DNA from: Phocoena phocoena | Taxonomy: Eukaryota > Chordata > Mammalia > Artiodactyla > Phocoenidae | Reading direction: 5' to 3' | Assembly (NCBI RefSeq): GCF_963924675.1 | Contig: NC_089223.1 | Span: forward strand, 5,282,881-5,346,880 | Length of the DNA stretch: 64,000 nucleotides | Part shown: positions 12,206 through 24,369 of the stretch, in pieces | Layout of the letters: every line of letters begins with the position of its first letter | Position numbering within the stretch: the first letter of the stretch is position 1 | Notes under the pieces: model-generated | What the model saw: the letters and a program-made list of their open reading frames with translations, nothing else | What the model was told of the DNA's origin: nothing | The model's database searches: none | Translations under genes and position numbers: made by a program

Positions 12206-12513
12206 GGACTTCCCTGGTGGTGCAGTGGTTAAGAATCCACCTGCCAATGCAGGGAACATAGCTTTGAGCCCTGTTCCAGGAAGATTTCACATGCTGAGGA
12301 GGAACTAAGCCCGTGCGCCACAACTGTTGAGCCTGTGCTCTAGAGCCAGTGAGTCACAACTACTGAGCCTGTGTGTCACAACTACTGAGACCCACACACA
12401 TAGAGCCTGTGCTCCACAACAAGAGAAGCCACCGCAATGAGAAGCCCATGCACTGCAACGAAGACCCACTGCAGTTAAATAAATAAATAAGTAGACAAAT
12501 TTATTTAAAAAAA
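12206..12513 (+). mobile_element. CHR-type SINE, long diverged form
   Basis: Head 'ggacttccctggtggtgcag' and tail 'gaagacccactgcagttaaa'. A 15-bp target-site duplication TAAAACAAAGTGTAT lies at 12191-12205 and 12514-12528. The body repeats a 'gtcacaactactgag' unit (about 12353 and 12376), which accounts for extra length. It splits the endonuclease part of the L1 ORF2. Confidence 0.95.
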
Positions 12514-12528
12514 TAAAACAAAGTGTAT

Positions 12529-13092
12529 AACAAAAGACAAATAATGACATTATATAATGATAAAGGGATCAATAAAGAAGAGGATATTACAATCATTAAT
12601 ATATACACACCTAATACAAGAGCACCTAAATATATAAAGCAAATTTTAACAGACATAACAGGTGAAATTGACAATAATACAATAATAGTTGAGAACTTTA
12701 ACACCCCACTGACATCAATGAACAGATCACCCAGACAGAAAATCAATAAGGCTACAATGGTATTTAAAAACACAACAGACCAGTTGGACTTAACAGATGT
12801 CTTTTCAAGTGCACATGGAATGTTCTCCAGGATAGATCACATGCTAGGCCACAACACAAGTCTCAACAAATTTAAGAAGATAGAAATTATATCAAGCATT
12901 AGTTCTGACCACAACAGCATAAAACTAGAAATTACAGAAATAAAAATAGGAAAACCACAAACACGTGGAGACTACAAAATAACCAATGGGTCAATGATGA
13001 AATCAAAGAAGAAATCAGAAAATAGCTCAAGACAAATGAAAATGAAAACACAAATTTCTAAAATCTACAGAATCCAACAAAAGCAGTTCTAA
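12529..13092 (+). pseudogene. L1 ORF2p endonuclease-domain relic
   Basis: An open stretch of about 185 codons corresponds to the middle and end of the apurinic-like endonuclease domain that nicks target DNA during L1 insertion. The peptides IINIYTPN, FSRIDHMLGH and SDHNSIKLEI are in order. The usual G-D-F-N-T-P-L catalytic segment reads E-N-F-N-T-P-L, so the conserved acidic residue is lost. The N-terminal part lies before the SINE at 12206 in another frame. Non-functional. Confidence 0.85.
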
Positions 13093-13179
13093 GAGTGAAG
13101 TTTATAGCAATATAGGTCTATTTCAAGAAATGAGAAAAATCTCAAATGAACAGTTTAAACTTCCATCAGAAGAAATTTT

Positions 13180-13306
13180 TTTTTTTTTTTTTTTTTTAAC
13201 ATCTTTATTGGGGTATAATTGCTTTACAATGGTGTGTTAGTTTCTGATTTATAACAAAGTGAATCAGCTATACATATACATGTGCTCCCATGTGTCTTCC
13301 CTCCTG
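13180..13306 (-). mobile_element. Very short 5'-truncated L1 insertion, antisense
   Basis: Poly-T is followed by reversed L1 3'UTR 'aacatctttattggggtata' and stops after about 127 bp. A 16-bp perfect target-site duplication CATCAGAAGAAATTTT lies at 13164-13179 and 13307-13322. Insertion into the older sense L1 shows that it came later. Confidence 0.95.
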
Positions 13307-13661
13307 CATCAGAAGAAATTTTAAAAGAACAAAGCCTAAAGTCAGCAGAGGGGAGGAAATAATAAGAGTTCAGAGAGGAAATAAATAGAGATAAAATAAA
13401 TAGAAAGATCAATGAAACTCAGACTATTTTAAAAGATAAACAAAATTGAAAAGCCTTTAGCAAGAAGAAAAGAGAGAGGATCTGAATAAACAAAATGAGA
13501 AATAAAAAGGAGAATATCAATTGATATCACAGAGATATAAACAATCATAAGTGAATACTATGAACAGTTATATATCAACGAATTGGATAACCTAGAAGAA
13601 ATGAACAAATTTCTAGAAGAAATAGAAACTTGAACAGATCAATTACTAGAAGTAAAATTGA

Positions 13662-13700
<39 letters not shown>

Positions 13701-13957
13701 CCCAGGAAACAAAAAACAAAAGTCCAGAACCAGTTGGTTCACTGGGGAATTCTACCAAACACATTAAACACATAAAGAAGAGCAAATATTTATCCTTCTC
13801 AAACTATTCCAAAATATTGACAAGGATGGGACACTTCCAAATTCATTCTATGAAGCTACCATTACTCTGATAACAAACCAGACAAAAACACTACAAAAAA
13901 TATTACAGGCTAATATCTCTAATGAATATGGATACAAAAATCTTCAACAAAATATTT

Positions 13958-14241
13958 GGGCTTCCCTGGTGGCGCAGTGGTTGAGAATCTGCCTGCCAAT
14001 GCAAGGGACACGGGTTCGAGCCCTGGTCTGGGAAGATCCCACATGCCATGGAGCAACTAGGCCCATGAGCCACAACTACTGAGCCTGCACGTCTGGAGCC
14101 TGTGCTCTGCAACAAGAGAGGCCACGATAGTGAGAGGCCTGCGCACCACGATGCAGAGTGGTCCCCGCTTGCCACAACTAGAGAAAGCCCTCGCACAGAA
14201 ACGAAGACCCAACACAGCCAAAAATAAATAAATAAACAAAT
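13958..14241 (+). mobile_element. CHR-type SINE, long form
   Basis: Head 'gggcttccctggtggcgcag' at 13958, 3' module 'acgaagacccaacacagcca' near 14202 and an AAATAAATAAATAAAC tail. It interrupts L1 ORF2 between 'cttcaacaaaatattt' and 'agctaactgacttcaac'. A clear target duplication could not be fixed because both flanks are A/T-rich. Confidence 0.9.
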
Positions 14242-14903
14242 GTGGGGTTTAAAGAAAAAAGAATATTATTAAAAAATATATATATATTAGCTAACTGACT
14301 TCAACAATATATAAAAAGAATCATACACTGTGATCAAGTTGGATTTATTCCAGGGATTCAAGGATGGTTCAATATGCACAAATAAATTGTTGTAATACAC
14401 CACATTAACAAAAGGAAGGATAAAAATCACGTGGTCATCTCAATAGGCACAGAAAGAGTATTTGACAAAATTCAACATTCATCCATGACAAAATGCCTCA
14501 CCAAAGTTGATATACAGGGAACATATCTCAACATAATAAAAGCCATGTAAGACAAACATGCAGCCAACATAATACTCAATGATGAAAAGCTGAAAGCACT
14601 CCTTCTAAATTCAGGAACAAGACAAGGATGCCCACTCTCACAACTTCTGTTTATGATAGTATTGAAAGTCAGCAACTGAGAAAAAAATAAAATAAAAGGC
14701 ATCCAAATTGGAAAGGAAGGAGTAAAACTGTCACTATTTGCAGATGACATGATATTATATAGAAAACCTTAAAGCGTCCACCAAAAAGCTATTAGAACTA
14801 ATAAATGAATTCAGTAAAATTGCAAGATACAATATTAATATATAGAAATCTGTTGCTTTTCTAAACACTAATAATGAACTAACCAAAAGTGAAACCAAGG
14901 AAA

Positions 14904-15205
14904 TGTTCCAGGACTCAAATCCAGCCTAAACCCAGATTGGGACTTGGACCCACGTGGCTGGGACTCAAATCCGGCCAAAACCCACAGTCTTCCAACTGAG
15001 ATCACACACCTGGTTTCAGGACTTAATGAAGCTCAGGTTCTTGATGTCTCATCACAGAAAGAATTCAGTGAGAGACAAAGTGATATGTAAGAAGTGGATT
15101 TATTTAGAGAGAAACACACTGTGGAGTGTGTGATCTCAGTTGGAAGACTGTGGGTTTTGGCTGGGTTCAAGTCCTGGTCACGTGGGTTCAAGTCCCAATC
15201 TGAGG
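14904..15205 (-). mobile_element. LTR-derived segment with 77-bp inverted repeat
   Basis: The minus strand has an AATAAA near 15100 followed by 'tcactttgtctctcactgaa' and 'tgatgagacatcaagaacct', like the R-U5 part of an ERV LTR. Arms 14933-15009 and 15126-15202 are inverted copies, each 77 bp, no gaps, about 8 mismatches, around a 116-bp spacer. Which family this belongs to is not known to me. Confidence 0.55.
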
Positions 15206-15479
15206 TTCAAGATTTCAGGGAGCAACCCGCAGGGTACTGGAGGAGTGAAAGGGAGCTCAGCCAATATTTCCCCCACCCACTCAGGCCCCTGGGAGCTTGC
15301 TGAGGTGCCAGGTTTGAAGGTCTGCCCTCCAAGGCCCTCTCTGGCAGTGCTGCCTTTTCCATCTGTGGGGGTCCTGAGGCTAGGCCCTGCCCCCTGCCTA
15401 AACAGCACCCCCTCATAAGCTCCACCCCCCCACAGCCAAGGCCTTTTCTGGCCATTCTTTCTTTTTTGTCTTTTCCTTC
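15206..15479. other. GC-rich stretch between inverted repeat and L1
   Basis: Moderately GC-rich ('cactcaggcccctgggagct'), possibly the rest of the LTR-like element or the beginning of the L1 5'UTR. Overlapping minus frames 15178-15528 and 15207-15491 show no recognisable domain. Confidence 0.35.
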
Positions 15480-16139
15480 TTTTTTTTTCAAGGTGTGGTT
15501 CTGTTTTACCTGGCTGTTGTTGTCTCATTTATATTTTTACTTTTTCTGATAATTTTTTATATTTTTCTCATTTTATTTTATTTTTTCTTATTGTTCTGCT
15601 CCTTTCAGTTTGTTCCCTCCCCCCCTTTTTTTTTGTGCTGTTGTAATTCTGCTTTACCTTGTTGTTTCACTTATATTTTTATTTCTTCTGATATATTTTT
15701 TACTTTTCTAATTTTATCTTATTTTTTATTCCTTGTTATTGTATTACTCCTTTTTTTTTTTTTTTTTTTGCCATACTGCACGGCTTCCAGGATGTTGGTT
15801 CCCTGGCCAGGGGTCAGCCTGAGCTCCGGTGATGGGAGAGCTGAGTCCAAACCACTGGACTAACAGAGAATCTCAGACCCCAGGTAACATTAATTGGGGT
15901 GAGATCTCCTGGAGGTCCTCATCACAGCACCAGGACCTGGCTCTACCCAAAGGCCTCTAACTTCAGTGCTGGACGCCTAAGGCCAAACAACCAGTAAGGC
16001 AGGAACACAGCCCCACCTATCAAAAAAAATGAAATGAAGAAAAAAATATTACAGATGAAGGAGCAACGTAAAAACCTACAAGACCAAATAAATGAAGAGG
16101 AAATAGGCAATTTACATTAAAAAAAAAAAATCAGAGTAA

Positions 16140-16928
16140 TGATAGTAAAGTGATCCAGAATCTCAGAAATTGAATGGAAGCATAGATCAAGAAAATACAA
16201 GAAATGTTTAACAAAGACCTAGAAGAACTAAAGAAAAAACAGTGATGAACAACACAATAACTAAAATGAAAAACACAGTAGAAGGAATCAATAGCAGAAT
16301 AACGGAGGCAAAGGAACAAATAAGTGACCTGGAAGATAGAATGGTGCAAATAACTGCCAAGGAGCAGAATAAAGAAAAAAGAATAAAAAGATATGAGGAC
16401 TGTCTCAAAGACCTCTGGGACAACATTAAATGCACCAACATTCAAATTATAGGGGACCCAGAAGAAGAAGAGAAAGAGAAAGGGTCTGAGAAAATATTTG
16501 AAGAGACTGTAGTGGAAAACTTCCCTAACATGGTAAAGAAAATAGTCAATCAAGTCCAGGGAGCGCAGAGAGTCCCATACAGAATAAAAGCTAGGAGAGA
16601 CACACCAAGACACATATTAATCAAACTAACAGAAATTAAATTCAAAGAAAAAACATTAAAAGTAGTAAGGGAAAATAAACAAATAACATACAATGGAATC
16701 CCCATAAGGTTATCAGATGAATTTTAAGCAGAAACACTGTAAGCCGGAAGGGAGTGTCAGGATATATATAAAGTGATGAAAGGGATAAACCTACAACTTA
16801 AGATTATGCAACAAGGATATCATTCAGATTTGGTGGAGAAATAAAAAGCTTTATAGACAAGCAAAAGCTAAGAGAATTCAGCACCACCAAACCAGCTTTA
16901 CAACAAATGCTAAAAGAACTTCTCTAAG
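16140..16928 (+). pseudogene. L1 ORF1p relic
   Basis: The longest open piece, 16242-16727 (161 codons), holds coiled coil 'ITEAKEQISDLEDRM', then 'RIKRYEDCLKDLWDNIK' and the RNA-binding core 'QGAQRVPYRIKARRDTPRH'. Stops separate it from upstream coiled-coil codons and from the C-terminal end near 16927 ('ctaaaagaacttctctaa'). Normal function is RNA chaperone in the L1 ribonucleoprotein. This copy is dead. Confidence 0.85.
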
Positions 16929-16994
16929 TGGGAAACACCAGAGAAGAAAAAGACCTACAAAAACAAACCCAAAACAATTAAGAAAAGAGTAATA

Positions 16995-19900
16995 GGAACA
17001 TACATATCGATAATTACCTTGAATGTAAATGTATTAAATGCTCCAACCAAAGACACAGATTGGTGGATTGGATACAAAAACAAGACCAGTATATATGCTG
17101 TCTACAAGAGACCCATTTCAGACCTAGGGACACATACAGACTGAAAGCAAGGGGATGGAAAAAATATTCCATGCAAATAGAAATCAAAGAAAGAGTAGCA
17201 ATACTCATATCTTATAAAATAGACTTTAAAATAAAGACTGTTACAAGAAATAAGGAAGGACACTACATAATGATTAAGGGATCAATGCAAGAATAAAATA
17301 TAACAATTATAAATATTTATGCACCCAACATAAGAGCATCTCAATACATAAGGCAAATGTTAACAGCCATAAAAGAGGAAATGGACAGTAACACAGTAAT
17401 AGTGGGGGACTTTAACACGCGACTTACACCAATGGACAGATCATTCAGAGAGAAAGTAAATAAGGAAACACAAGCTTTAAATGACACAATAGACAGATAC
17501 ATTTAATTGATATTTATAAGACATTCCACCCAAAAGCGGCAGAATACAATTTCTTCTCAAGTGCACACAGAAGATTCTTGAAGTCAGATAACAACTTGAG
17601 TCACAAACCAAGCCTCAGAAAATTTAAGAAAATTGAAATTGTATCAAGCATCTTTTCTGACAACAATGCTATGAGATTAGAAATCAATTACAGGAAGAAA
17701 AACTGTAAAACACACAAACAAATGGAGGCTAAACCCTGCACTGCTAAATAACCAAGAGATTACTGAAGACACCAAAGAGGAAATTTACATAAACCTAGAA
17801 AAAAATGACAACAAAATCACAATGACCCAAAACCTATGGGAAGCAGAAAAAGCAGTTCTAAGAAGGAAGTTTATAGAAATCCAATCTCATGTCAAGAAAC
17901 AAGAAAGATCTCAAATAAACAATCTAATCTTCCACCTAAAGGAACCAGAGAAAGAACAACAAAGAAAACCCAAAGTTAGTAAAAGGAAAGAAATCATAAA
18001 GCACAGAGCAGAAATAAAGGAAATAGAAACAAAGAAAACAATAGGAAAGATCAATAAAACTAAAAGTTAGTTCTTTGACATGATAAACAAAATTGATAAA
18101 CCTTTAGCCAGACTCATCAAGAAAAAAAGGGAGAGAACTCAAATCAATAAAATTAGGAATGAAAAAGGAGAAGTTACAACTGACACTGCAGAAATACAAA
18201 GGATCATAAGAGACTACTACAAGGAACTATATGCCAATAAAATGGACAACCTGGAAGAAATGGAGAAATTCTTGGAAAAGTACAACTTTCCAACTGAATA
18301 AGGAAGAATTAGAAAATATAAACAGACCAATCAGAAGTAATGAAATTGAAACTGTGATTAAAAATCTTCCAACAAACAGAAGTCCAGGACCAGATGCCTT
18401 CACAGGCGAATTCTATCAAACATTTAGAGAAGAGCTAACATCTATCCTTCTCAAACACTTGAAAAAAATTGCAGAGGAAGGAACACTCTCAAACTCGTCC
18501 TACAAGGCCACCATCAATCACCCTGATACCAAAAGCAAAGATATCACAAAAAGAGAAAATTATAGACCAATATCAATGATGAACACAGATGCAAAAATCC
18601 TCAACAAAATACCAGCAAACAGAATCCAACAACACATTAAATGGATCATATATCATGATCAATTATCCCAGGGATGCAAGGATTTTTCAATACATGCAAA
18701 TCAATCAATGTGAAACACAGTATTCACAAATTAAAGAATGAAGACCATATGATCATCTCAACAGATGCTGAAAAAGCTTTTGACAAAATTCAACACCATT
18801 TTATGATAAAAACTCTCCAGAAAGTGGGCATAGAGGGAACCTACCTCAACACAATAAACGCCTTATACAACAAACCCACAGCAAACATCATTCTCAATGG
18901 TGAAAAGATGAAAGCATTTCCTCTAAGATCAGTAACAAGACAAGGATGTCCATTCTCGTTACTATTATTCGACATAGGTTTGGAAGTCCTAGCCTCAGAA
19001 GTCAGAGAAGAAAAAGAAATAAAAAGAACCCAAATTAGAAAGGAAGAAGTAAAACTGTCGCTGTCTGCAGATGACATGATACTATACATAGAAAATCCTA
19101 AAGATGTCACTAGAAAACTACTAGAGCTCATCAATGAATTTAGTAGAGTTGTAGGATACAAAATTAATGCACAGAAATCTCTGGCATTCCTATACACTAA
19201 CAACGAAAGATCAGAAAGAGAAATTAAGGAAACAATCCCATTTACCACTGCAACAATAAGAATAAAATGCCTAGGAATAAACCTACCTAAGGAGGCAAAA
19301 GACCTGTACTCAGAAAACTATAAAACACTGATAAAAGAAATCAAAGATGACACAGATGGAGAGATAACAATGTTCTTGGATTAGAAGAATCAATATTGTC
19401 CAAAAGACTGTACTACCCAAAGCAATCTACAGATTCAATGCAATCCTTATCAAATACTGAGGGCATTCTTCACAGAATTAGAACAAACAATTTTACAATT
19501 TGTATGGAAACACAAAAGTCCCCAAATAGCCAAAGCAATCTTGAGAAAGAAGGAGCTAGAGGAATCAGGATCTCCAATTTCAGACTAAACTACAAATCTA
19601 TAGTCATCAAGACAGTATGGTACTGGCACAAAAACAGAAATATAGATCAATGAAATAGGATACAAAGCCAGAGATACACCCATGCACCTGTCGTCACCTA
19701 GGCTATGACAAAGGAGGCAAGAATATACAGTGGGGAAAAGACAGCCTCTTCGATAAATGGTGCTGGGAAAACCAGACAGCTACATGTAAAAGAATGAAAT
19801 TAGAACACTCCCTAACACCATATACAAAAATAAACTCAAAATGGATTAGAGACCTAAATGTAAGAACGGACACTATAAAACTCTTAGAGGAAAACATAGG

Positions 19901-20690
19901 AAGAACACTCTGATATAAATCACAGCAGGATCTTTATCCATCCACCTCCTAGAGTAATGGAAGTAAAAACAAAAATAAGCAAATAGGACCTAATGAAACT
20001 TAAAAGCTTTTGCAAACCAAAGGAAACTACAAACAAGACGAAAAGACAACTCTCAGAATGGGAGAAGATATTTGCAAACGAATCAATGGACAAAGGATTA
20101 ATCTCCAAAATATATAAACAGCTCATGCAGCTCAATACTAAAAAAAACAAACAAACCAATCCAAAAGTGGGCAGAAGACCTAAATAGACATTTCTCCAAA
20201 GAAGACATACAGATGGCCAAGAAGCACATGAAAAGCTGCTCAACATCACTAATTATTAGAGAAATGCAAATCAAAACCACAGTGAGGTATCACCTCACAC
20301 CAGTCAGAATGGTCATCATCAGAAAATCTACAAACAAACACTGGAGAAGGTGTGGAGAAAAGGGAACCCTCTTGCTCTGTTGGTAGGAATGTAAACTGGT
20401 ACAACCACTATGGAGAACAGTACGGAGGTTCCTTAAAAAACTTAAAATAGAATTACCATATGACCCAACAATCCCACTACTGGGCATATACCCAGAGAAA
20501 ACCATAATTCAAAAAAACACATGCACCCCAATGTTCACTGCAGCACTATTTACAATAGTCAGGTCATGGAAGCAAGCTAAATGCCCATTTACAGACGAAT
20601 GGATAAAGAAGATGTGGTACATATATACAATGGAATGTTAGCCATAAAGAGAACGAAATTGGGTCATTTGTAGAGACGTGAATGGATCTA
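16995..20690 (+). pseudogene. L1 ORF2p relic (endonuclease and reverse transcriptase)
   Basis: Pieces appear in correct order. Endonuclease start is in 17060-17296; 17401-17415 region encodes a G-D-F-N-T box. The linker region is 17822-18301. Fingers/palm pieces 18231-18713 ('NRSPGPDAFTGEFYQTF') and 18674-19384 follow, then the C-terminal Cys-containing part around 20280-20640. The reverse-transcriptase box usually read FADD is S-A-D-D here. At least six frame breaks. ORF2p supplies target nicking and cDNA synthesis in active L1; none is possible here. Confidence 0.85.
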
Positions 20691-20985
20691 GAGACTGCTA
20701 TACAGAGTGAAGTAAGTCAGAAAGTGAAAAACAAATATTGTATATTAACACATATATGTGGAACCTATAATGGTACAGATGAACTGGTTTGCAGGGCATA
20801 AACAGAGACAAAGATGTAGAGAACAAACGTATGGATACCAAGGGGGGAAAGTGGTGGGGGGATGGTGGTGTGATGAATTGGGAGATTGGGATTGACATGT
20901 ATACACTAATATGTATAATATGGATAACTAATAAGAACCTGCTGTATAAGAAAATAAATAAAATAAAATTCAAAAAAATAATAAT

Positions 20986-21136
20986 AATTTATTATATATA
21001 AATGTAAACATTTATACATAACAAGTGAAAGTTGACAACAGTGCCCATGCGTAAGAATATTTCATTAAATATCTACCTTCCTTCTGCCCCGTATAATTAT
21101 GAATGGCATGATATTTAAGGTATTTATAAATAAGTA
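20986..21136. other. Short spacer between two L1 copies
   Basis: About 150 bp of AT-rich sequence without recognised repeat, separating the 3' end of one L1 from the truncated start of the next. Confidence 0.5.
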
Positions 21137-22242
21137 ATAAGGAAACCATAAACAGGACAAAAAGACAACCCTCAGAATGGGAGAAAATATTTGCAAACAA
21201 ATCAATGGACAAAGGATTAATCTCCAAAATATATAAACAGCTCATGCAGCTCAATATCACAAAAACAAAACAACCCAATCAAAAAATGGGCAGAAGATCT
21301 AAATAGACATTTCTCCAAAGAAGACATACAGATGCCCAAGAAACACATGAAAAGATGCTCAACATCATTAATTATTAGAGAAATGCAAATCAAAACCACA
21401 ATGAGGTATCACCTCACACCAGTCAGAATGGCCATCATCAAAAAGTCTACAAACAATAAATGCTGGAGAGGGTGTGGAGAAAAAGGAACCCTCTTGCACT
21501 GTTGGTGGGAATGCAGTTTGATGCAGCCACTATGGAGAACAGTATGGAGGTTCCTTAAACAACTAAAAATAGAACTACCATATGACCCAGAAATCTCACT
21601 CCTGGCCATATACCCTGAGAAAACCATAATTCAAAAATCCACATGTACCCCGATGTTCATTGCAGCACTATTTACAATAGCCAGGACATGGAATCAACCT
21701 ATATGTCCAACAACAGAGGAATGGATAAAGAAGATGGATAAAGATATATGTAATGGAATATTACTCAGCCATAAAAAGGAATGAAATTAGGTCATTTGTA
21801 GAGATGTGGATGGACATACAGACCGTCCTACAGAGTGAAGTAAGTGAGAAAGAGAAAAACAGATATCGTATATTAATGCATATATGTGGAATCTAGAAAA
21901 ATGATACAGATGAACCTATTTGTAGGGCAGGAATAGAGACGTAGATGTAGAGAATGGACATGTGGACACAGCAGGCGAAGGGGAGGGTGGGATGAATTGG
22001 GAGATTAGGTTTAACATAAATATACTACCATGTATAAAATAGATAGCTAGTGGGAAGCTGCTGTATAGCACAGAGAGCTCAGTTTGGTGCTCTATGATGA
22101 CCTAGATGGGTGGGATGGCGGGGAGGGAGGTCCAAGAGGGAGGAGATATATGTATACGCATGGCTGATTCACTTCATTGTACAGCAGAAACTAACACAAC
22201 ATTGTAAAGCAATTATACTCCAATAAAAAAGTTAAATAAATA
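21137..22242 (+). mobile_element. 5'-truncated L1 LINE, sense
   Basis: It starts inside ORF2 at 'ggaaaccataaacaggacaa' and runs through the ORF2 C-terminus to a 3'UTR ending 'ttatactccaataaaa'. Frame 21332-21784 keeps 150 codons with '[19 protein letters not shown]'. The sequence is close to the corresponding part of the L1 just upstream. A-rich flanks 'aataagtaataagg' and 'aataagcaacaagg' may be the target duplication. Confidence 0.9.
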
Positions 22243-22245
22243 AGC

Positions 22246-22425
22246 AACAAGGATATATTGTACAACACAAGGAAATATAGCCAATAATTTATAATAACTT
22301 TAAATGGAGTATAATATCAAAATATTGAATCATATTTTGTACACCTGAAACTAATATAATAACATAACCCAACTATACTTCAATAAACAATTTAAAAGTT
22401 TAAAATTAAAAAATAAAACACCTGA
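22246..22425 (+). mobile_element. L1 3'UTR tail of a different subfamily
   Basis: Carries 'tatagccaataatttataat', 'acacctgaaactaatataat' and 'caactatacttcaataaaca', the 3' end of another L1 lineage, finishing in an A-rich tail. It directly follows the previous L1 tail. Confidence 0.75.
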
Positions 22426-22429
22426 AGAA

Positions 22430-23358
22430 TCCCTTACATTGATAGTTGATAACCATAAACTCTAAAGTAGTATTAATTTTCTAAGTAATATCATAAAATA
22501 TAAATGAAAGGAAAAACATGACATGAGAAGAATGACTTTCAGTGGAAAAAAATTTTAAACTCTAATATTAGTTTTAACAAAATTTTTAGAAGAGGTGTTT
22601 TTGCCTTAAATGTCATTGGTTTAACTCATATCTACTTAATCTAATGTATTTTTAATTGAAAATTTTAAATTATTCTAGATATCCCTATGTAAATAACCTG
22701 AAGCCCATTACAAGCAAATTACATATATAATCTATTTCAGTCATCTTTATCCTAAAGGAATTCATGTAATCCAGTTACAATAATGTTACTGAAAATACCA
22801 TATATAATAGTTGCTTGCATGTTGTATGTTTTAGCATTTATGAGGAAATACCTCAGGTCTAGTTGCACTAAATTATCTATAATTAGCACCCAAGAAGATA
22901 AACATTATTGGGAAAAATCATGCCCACAAGCTGATTGATTTAGGCTTAAATCTATGCTACAAGTTACAAATAAGCACCCATATTTACCCTGTAATCCTAC
23001 CACACTTCCTTGGTGAGCATAGTTTTATTCTCAAAAATGTCTATTTCATTTGGTATCCTCTCTTCTCATGCTATCAACATCTACTAATGCTAATTCTCAA
23101 ATTCAGTTGATTGTTTCACTTCCTTAAGAAAATAAAAATTACCAGTCAGAAACTCAGTTATCTCCACACACCAAGTCTATAACAGATCTTAGTAATTTAT
23201 TGTATTGTCAAATAAAAAACAAATCTGATTTAGGTAAGGACAGATCTTATTCAAAAGGAATATCATAATAAATGGAGGGAACCTATTGTAATGGGGAGAA
23301 CATGCATACCACGAGAACTGCAAGTGCCTCACGGGTCCAGGAGAAAGAAATTTTCTTT
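22430..23358. other. Unique-looking AT-rich stretch with one duplicated block
   Basis: No family recognised. It contains the first copy of a 108-bp sequence (22789-22896) repeated at 24506-24613. Confidence 0.5.
22789..22896 (+). repeat. 108-bp direct duplication, copy 1
   Basis: Starts 'ctgaaaataccatatataat' and ends 'attagcacccaagaa'. It equals 24506-24613 except for one base (T at about 22850 against C). Flanking sequences differ. Not a family I recognise. Confidence 0.9.
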
Positions 23359-23360
23359 TA

Positions 23361-23701
23361 CGGTAAGTCCCCCAAATACGAACCTTCAAGTTGCAAACTT
23401 TCAAAGATGTGAATGTGCTTTCGCATGTCCGATCATGTTAGGTCATGTGTCTAGCGTACATTGTCACATGCGTGCATCCTCTACAAGTGGTTGTGCTTTT
23501 GTGTACTTTACTGTACAGTACTGTATAGAGTACAGTATCTTTATTTCAAGCCCAGGATGTCCGGAAGCAACCATAAAAGCAGCGGCATATAGCCAATTGT
23601 GTTAGTTGGTTACCTAGACTAACTTTGTTGGACTTACGAAGAAATTGGACTTACGAACGCCCTCCTGGAATGGAACTCGTTTGTATGTAGCGGACCTACT
23701 G
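23361..23701. mobile_element. Tigger-like (TcMar) non-autonomous DNA transposon
   Basis: Ends form imperfect terminal inverted repeats: 'cggtaagtcccccaaatacg' at the left and the reverse complement of 'gtatgtagcggacctactg' at the right. TA duplications flank it at 23359-23360 and 23702-23703, as expected of Tc1/mariner-class elements. At 341 bp it has no transposase. The interior has palindromic 'tactgtacagtactgta'. Family assignment to Tigger is by resemblance. Confidence 0.75.
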
Positions 23702-23703
23702 TA

Positions 23704-24365
23704 TAAGAGCTAGAGACAAGGCTAGAAAGAGCTGGGTGTGGGCTAGTGGGTGGCATGATTGTAATGGGAAAGTTGATCAGAAAATGTCTCCCCTCATGGT
23801 CAACTGATTCTTAGGAGGGGCCATGAAGGAGAGACTGTATGCTACCCTAGGCTGGGTCAAAGGTCAGGGTCATAGGGGATGTAGAGGAGCAAATTTGGTC
23901 AAGTCAGTTAATAAGCAGTTTATTTAAATTGATCAGTGGAGACAGTTTAGCTAATAGTTTATGAAAAAAGAATGGGAATTTGGAAGGTCTTTGTCTGGCC
24001 TTATCAGAGATAACTAAAGGGGAGGCGTGAATCTTATCTAAGTCTGAGGGGGAAGGGTAGTTTCTTGCAGTAAGCCATCTCCTGAAACACAGGAGAAGAG
24101 AGGGATTTTGTAACCATTACTGTTTCCCAGGAGCACAGGACTCAGGTAAAGCTTAACATTGTCAACAGATATTTGCATCTATTACAACAGAAGTATCTCC
24201 AGTTCATCATCTCCATTTGTTATCTCCATTCCCTTTGTATTTTCTAAACATTTCTTTGATTATCTGCGCTCATTTTCATAAATATCTCCCTTCCTAATGA
24301 ATTGTTTCCAAAAACTCACAATCATGCCTAGGTATATCCAATCTGAAAACAAATCAAGATGAATA
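23704..24365. other. Unclassified stretch
   Basis: Purine-rich and pyrimidine-rich patches, possibly an old antisense LTR, with no diagnostic ends. No credible coding frame. Confidence 0.35.
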
Positions 24366-24369
24366 AACA

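Larger units (their letters stand above)
11445..14903 (+). mobile_element. Old L1 LINE, sense, broken by three later insertions
   Basis: Covers the ORF1-ORF2 spacer, then the ORF2 endonuclease (about 11960-13150) and reverse-transcriptase region (about 13320-14900), ending abruptly near 14903. Inside it sit SINEs at 12206-12513 and 13958-14241 and an antisense L1 tail at 13180-13306. The catalytic-box peptide FADDMILY is readable around 14736-14760, although frames are otherwise broken. Poly-A at 13668-13697 is probably an expanded internal A-run. Confidence 0.85.
15480..20985 (+). mobile_element. Nearly full-length degenerate L1 LINE, sense
   Basis: T-rich 5'UTR (15480-15775) and a second 5'UTR part resembling that of the L1 at 27828 precede ORF1 (about 16140-16930), ORF2 (about 16995-20690) and a 3'UTR ending in A-rich sequence near 20985. 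The order is complete and collinear, total about 5.5 kb. Both ORFs carry multiple stops and frameshifts. Retained length is unusual because most L1 copies are 5'-truncated. Confidence 0.9.

Noticed and set aside
15178..15528. 116- and 94-codon minus frames
   Set aside because: Low-complexity GC- and Lys/Arg-rich translation across LTR-like and L1 5'UTR sequence, overlapping each other.
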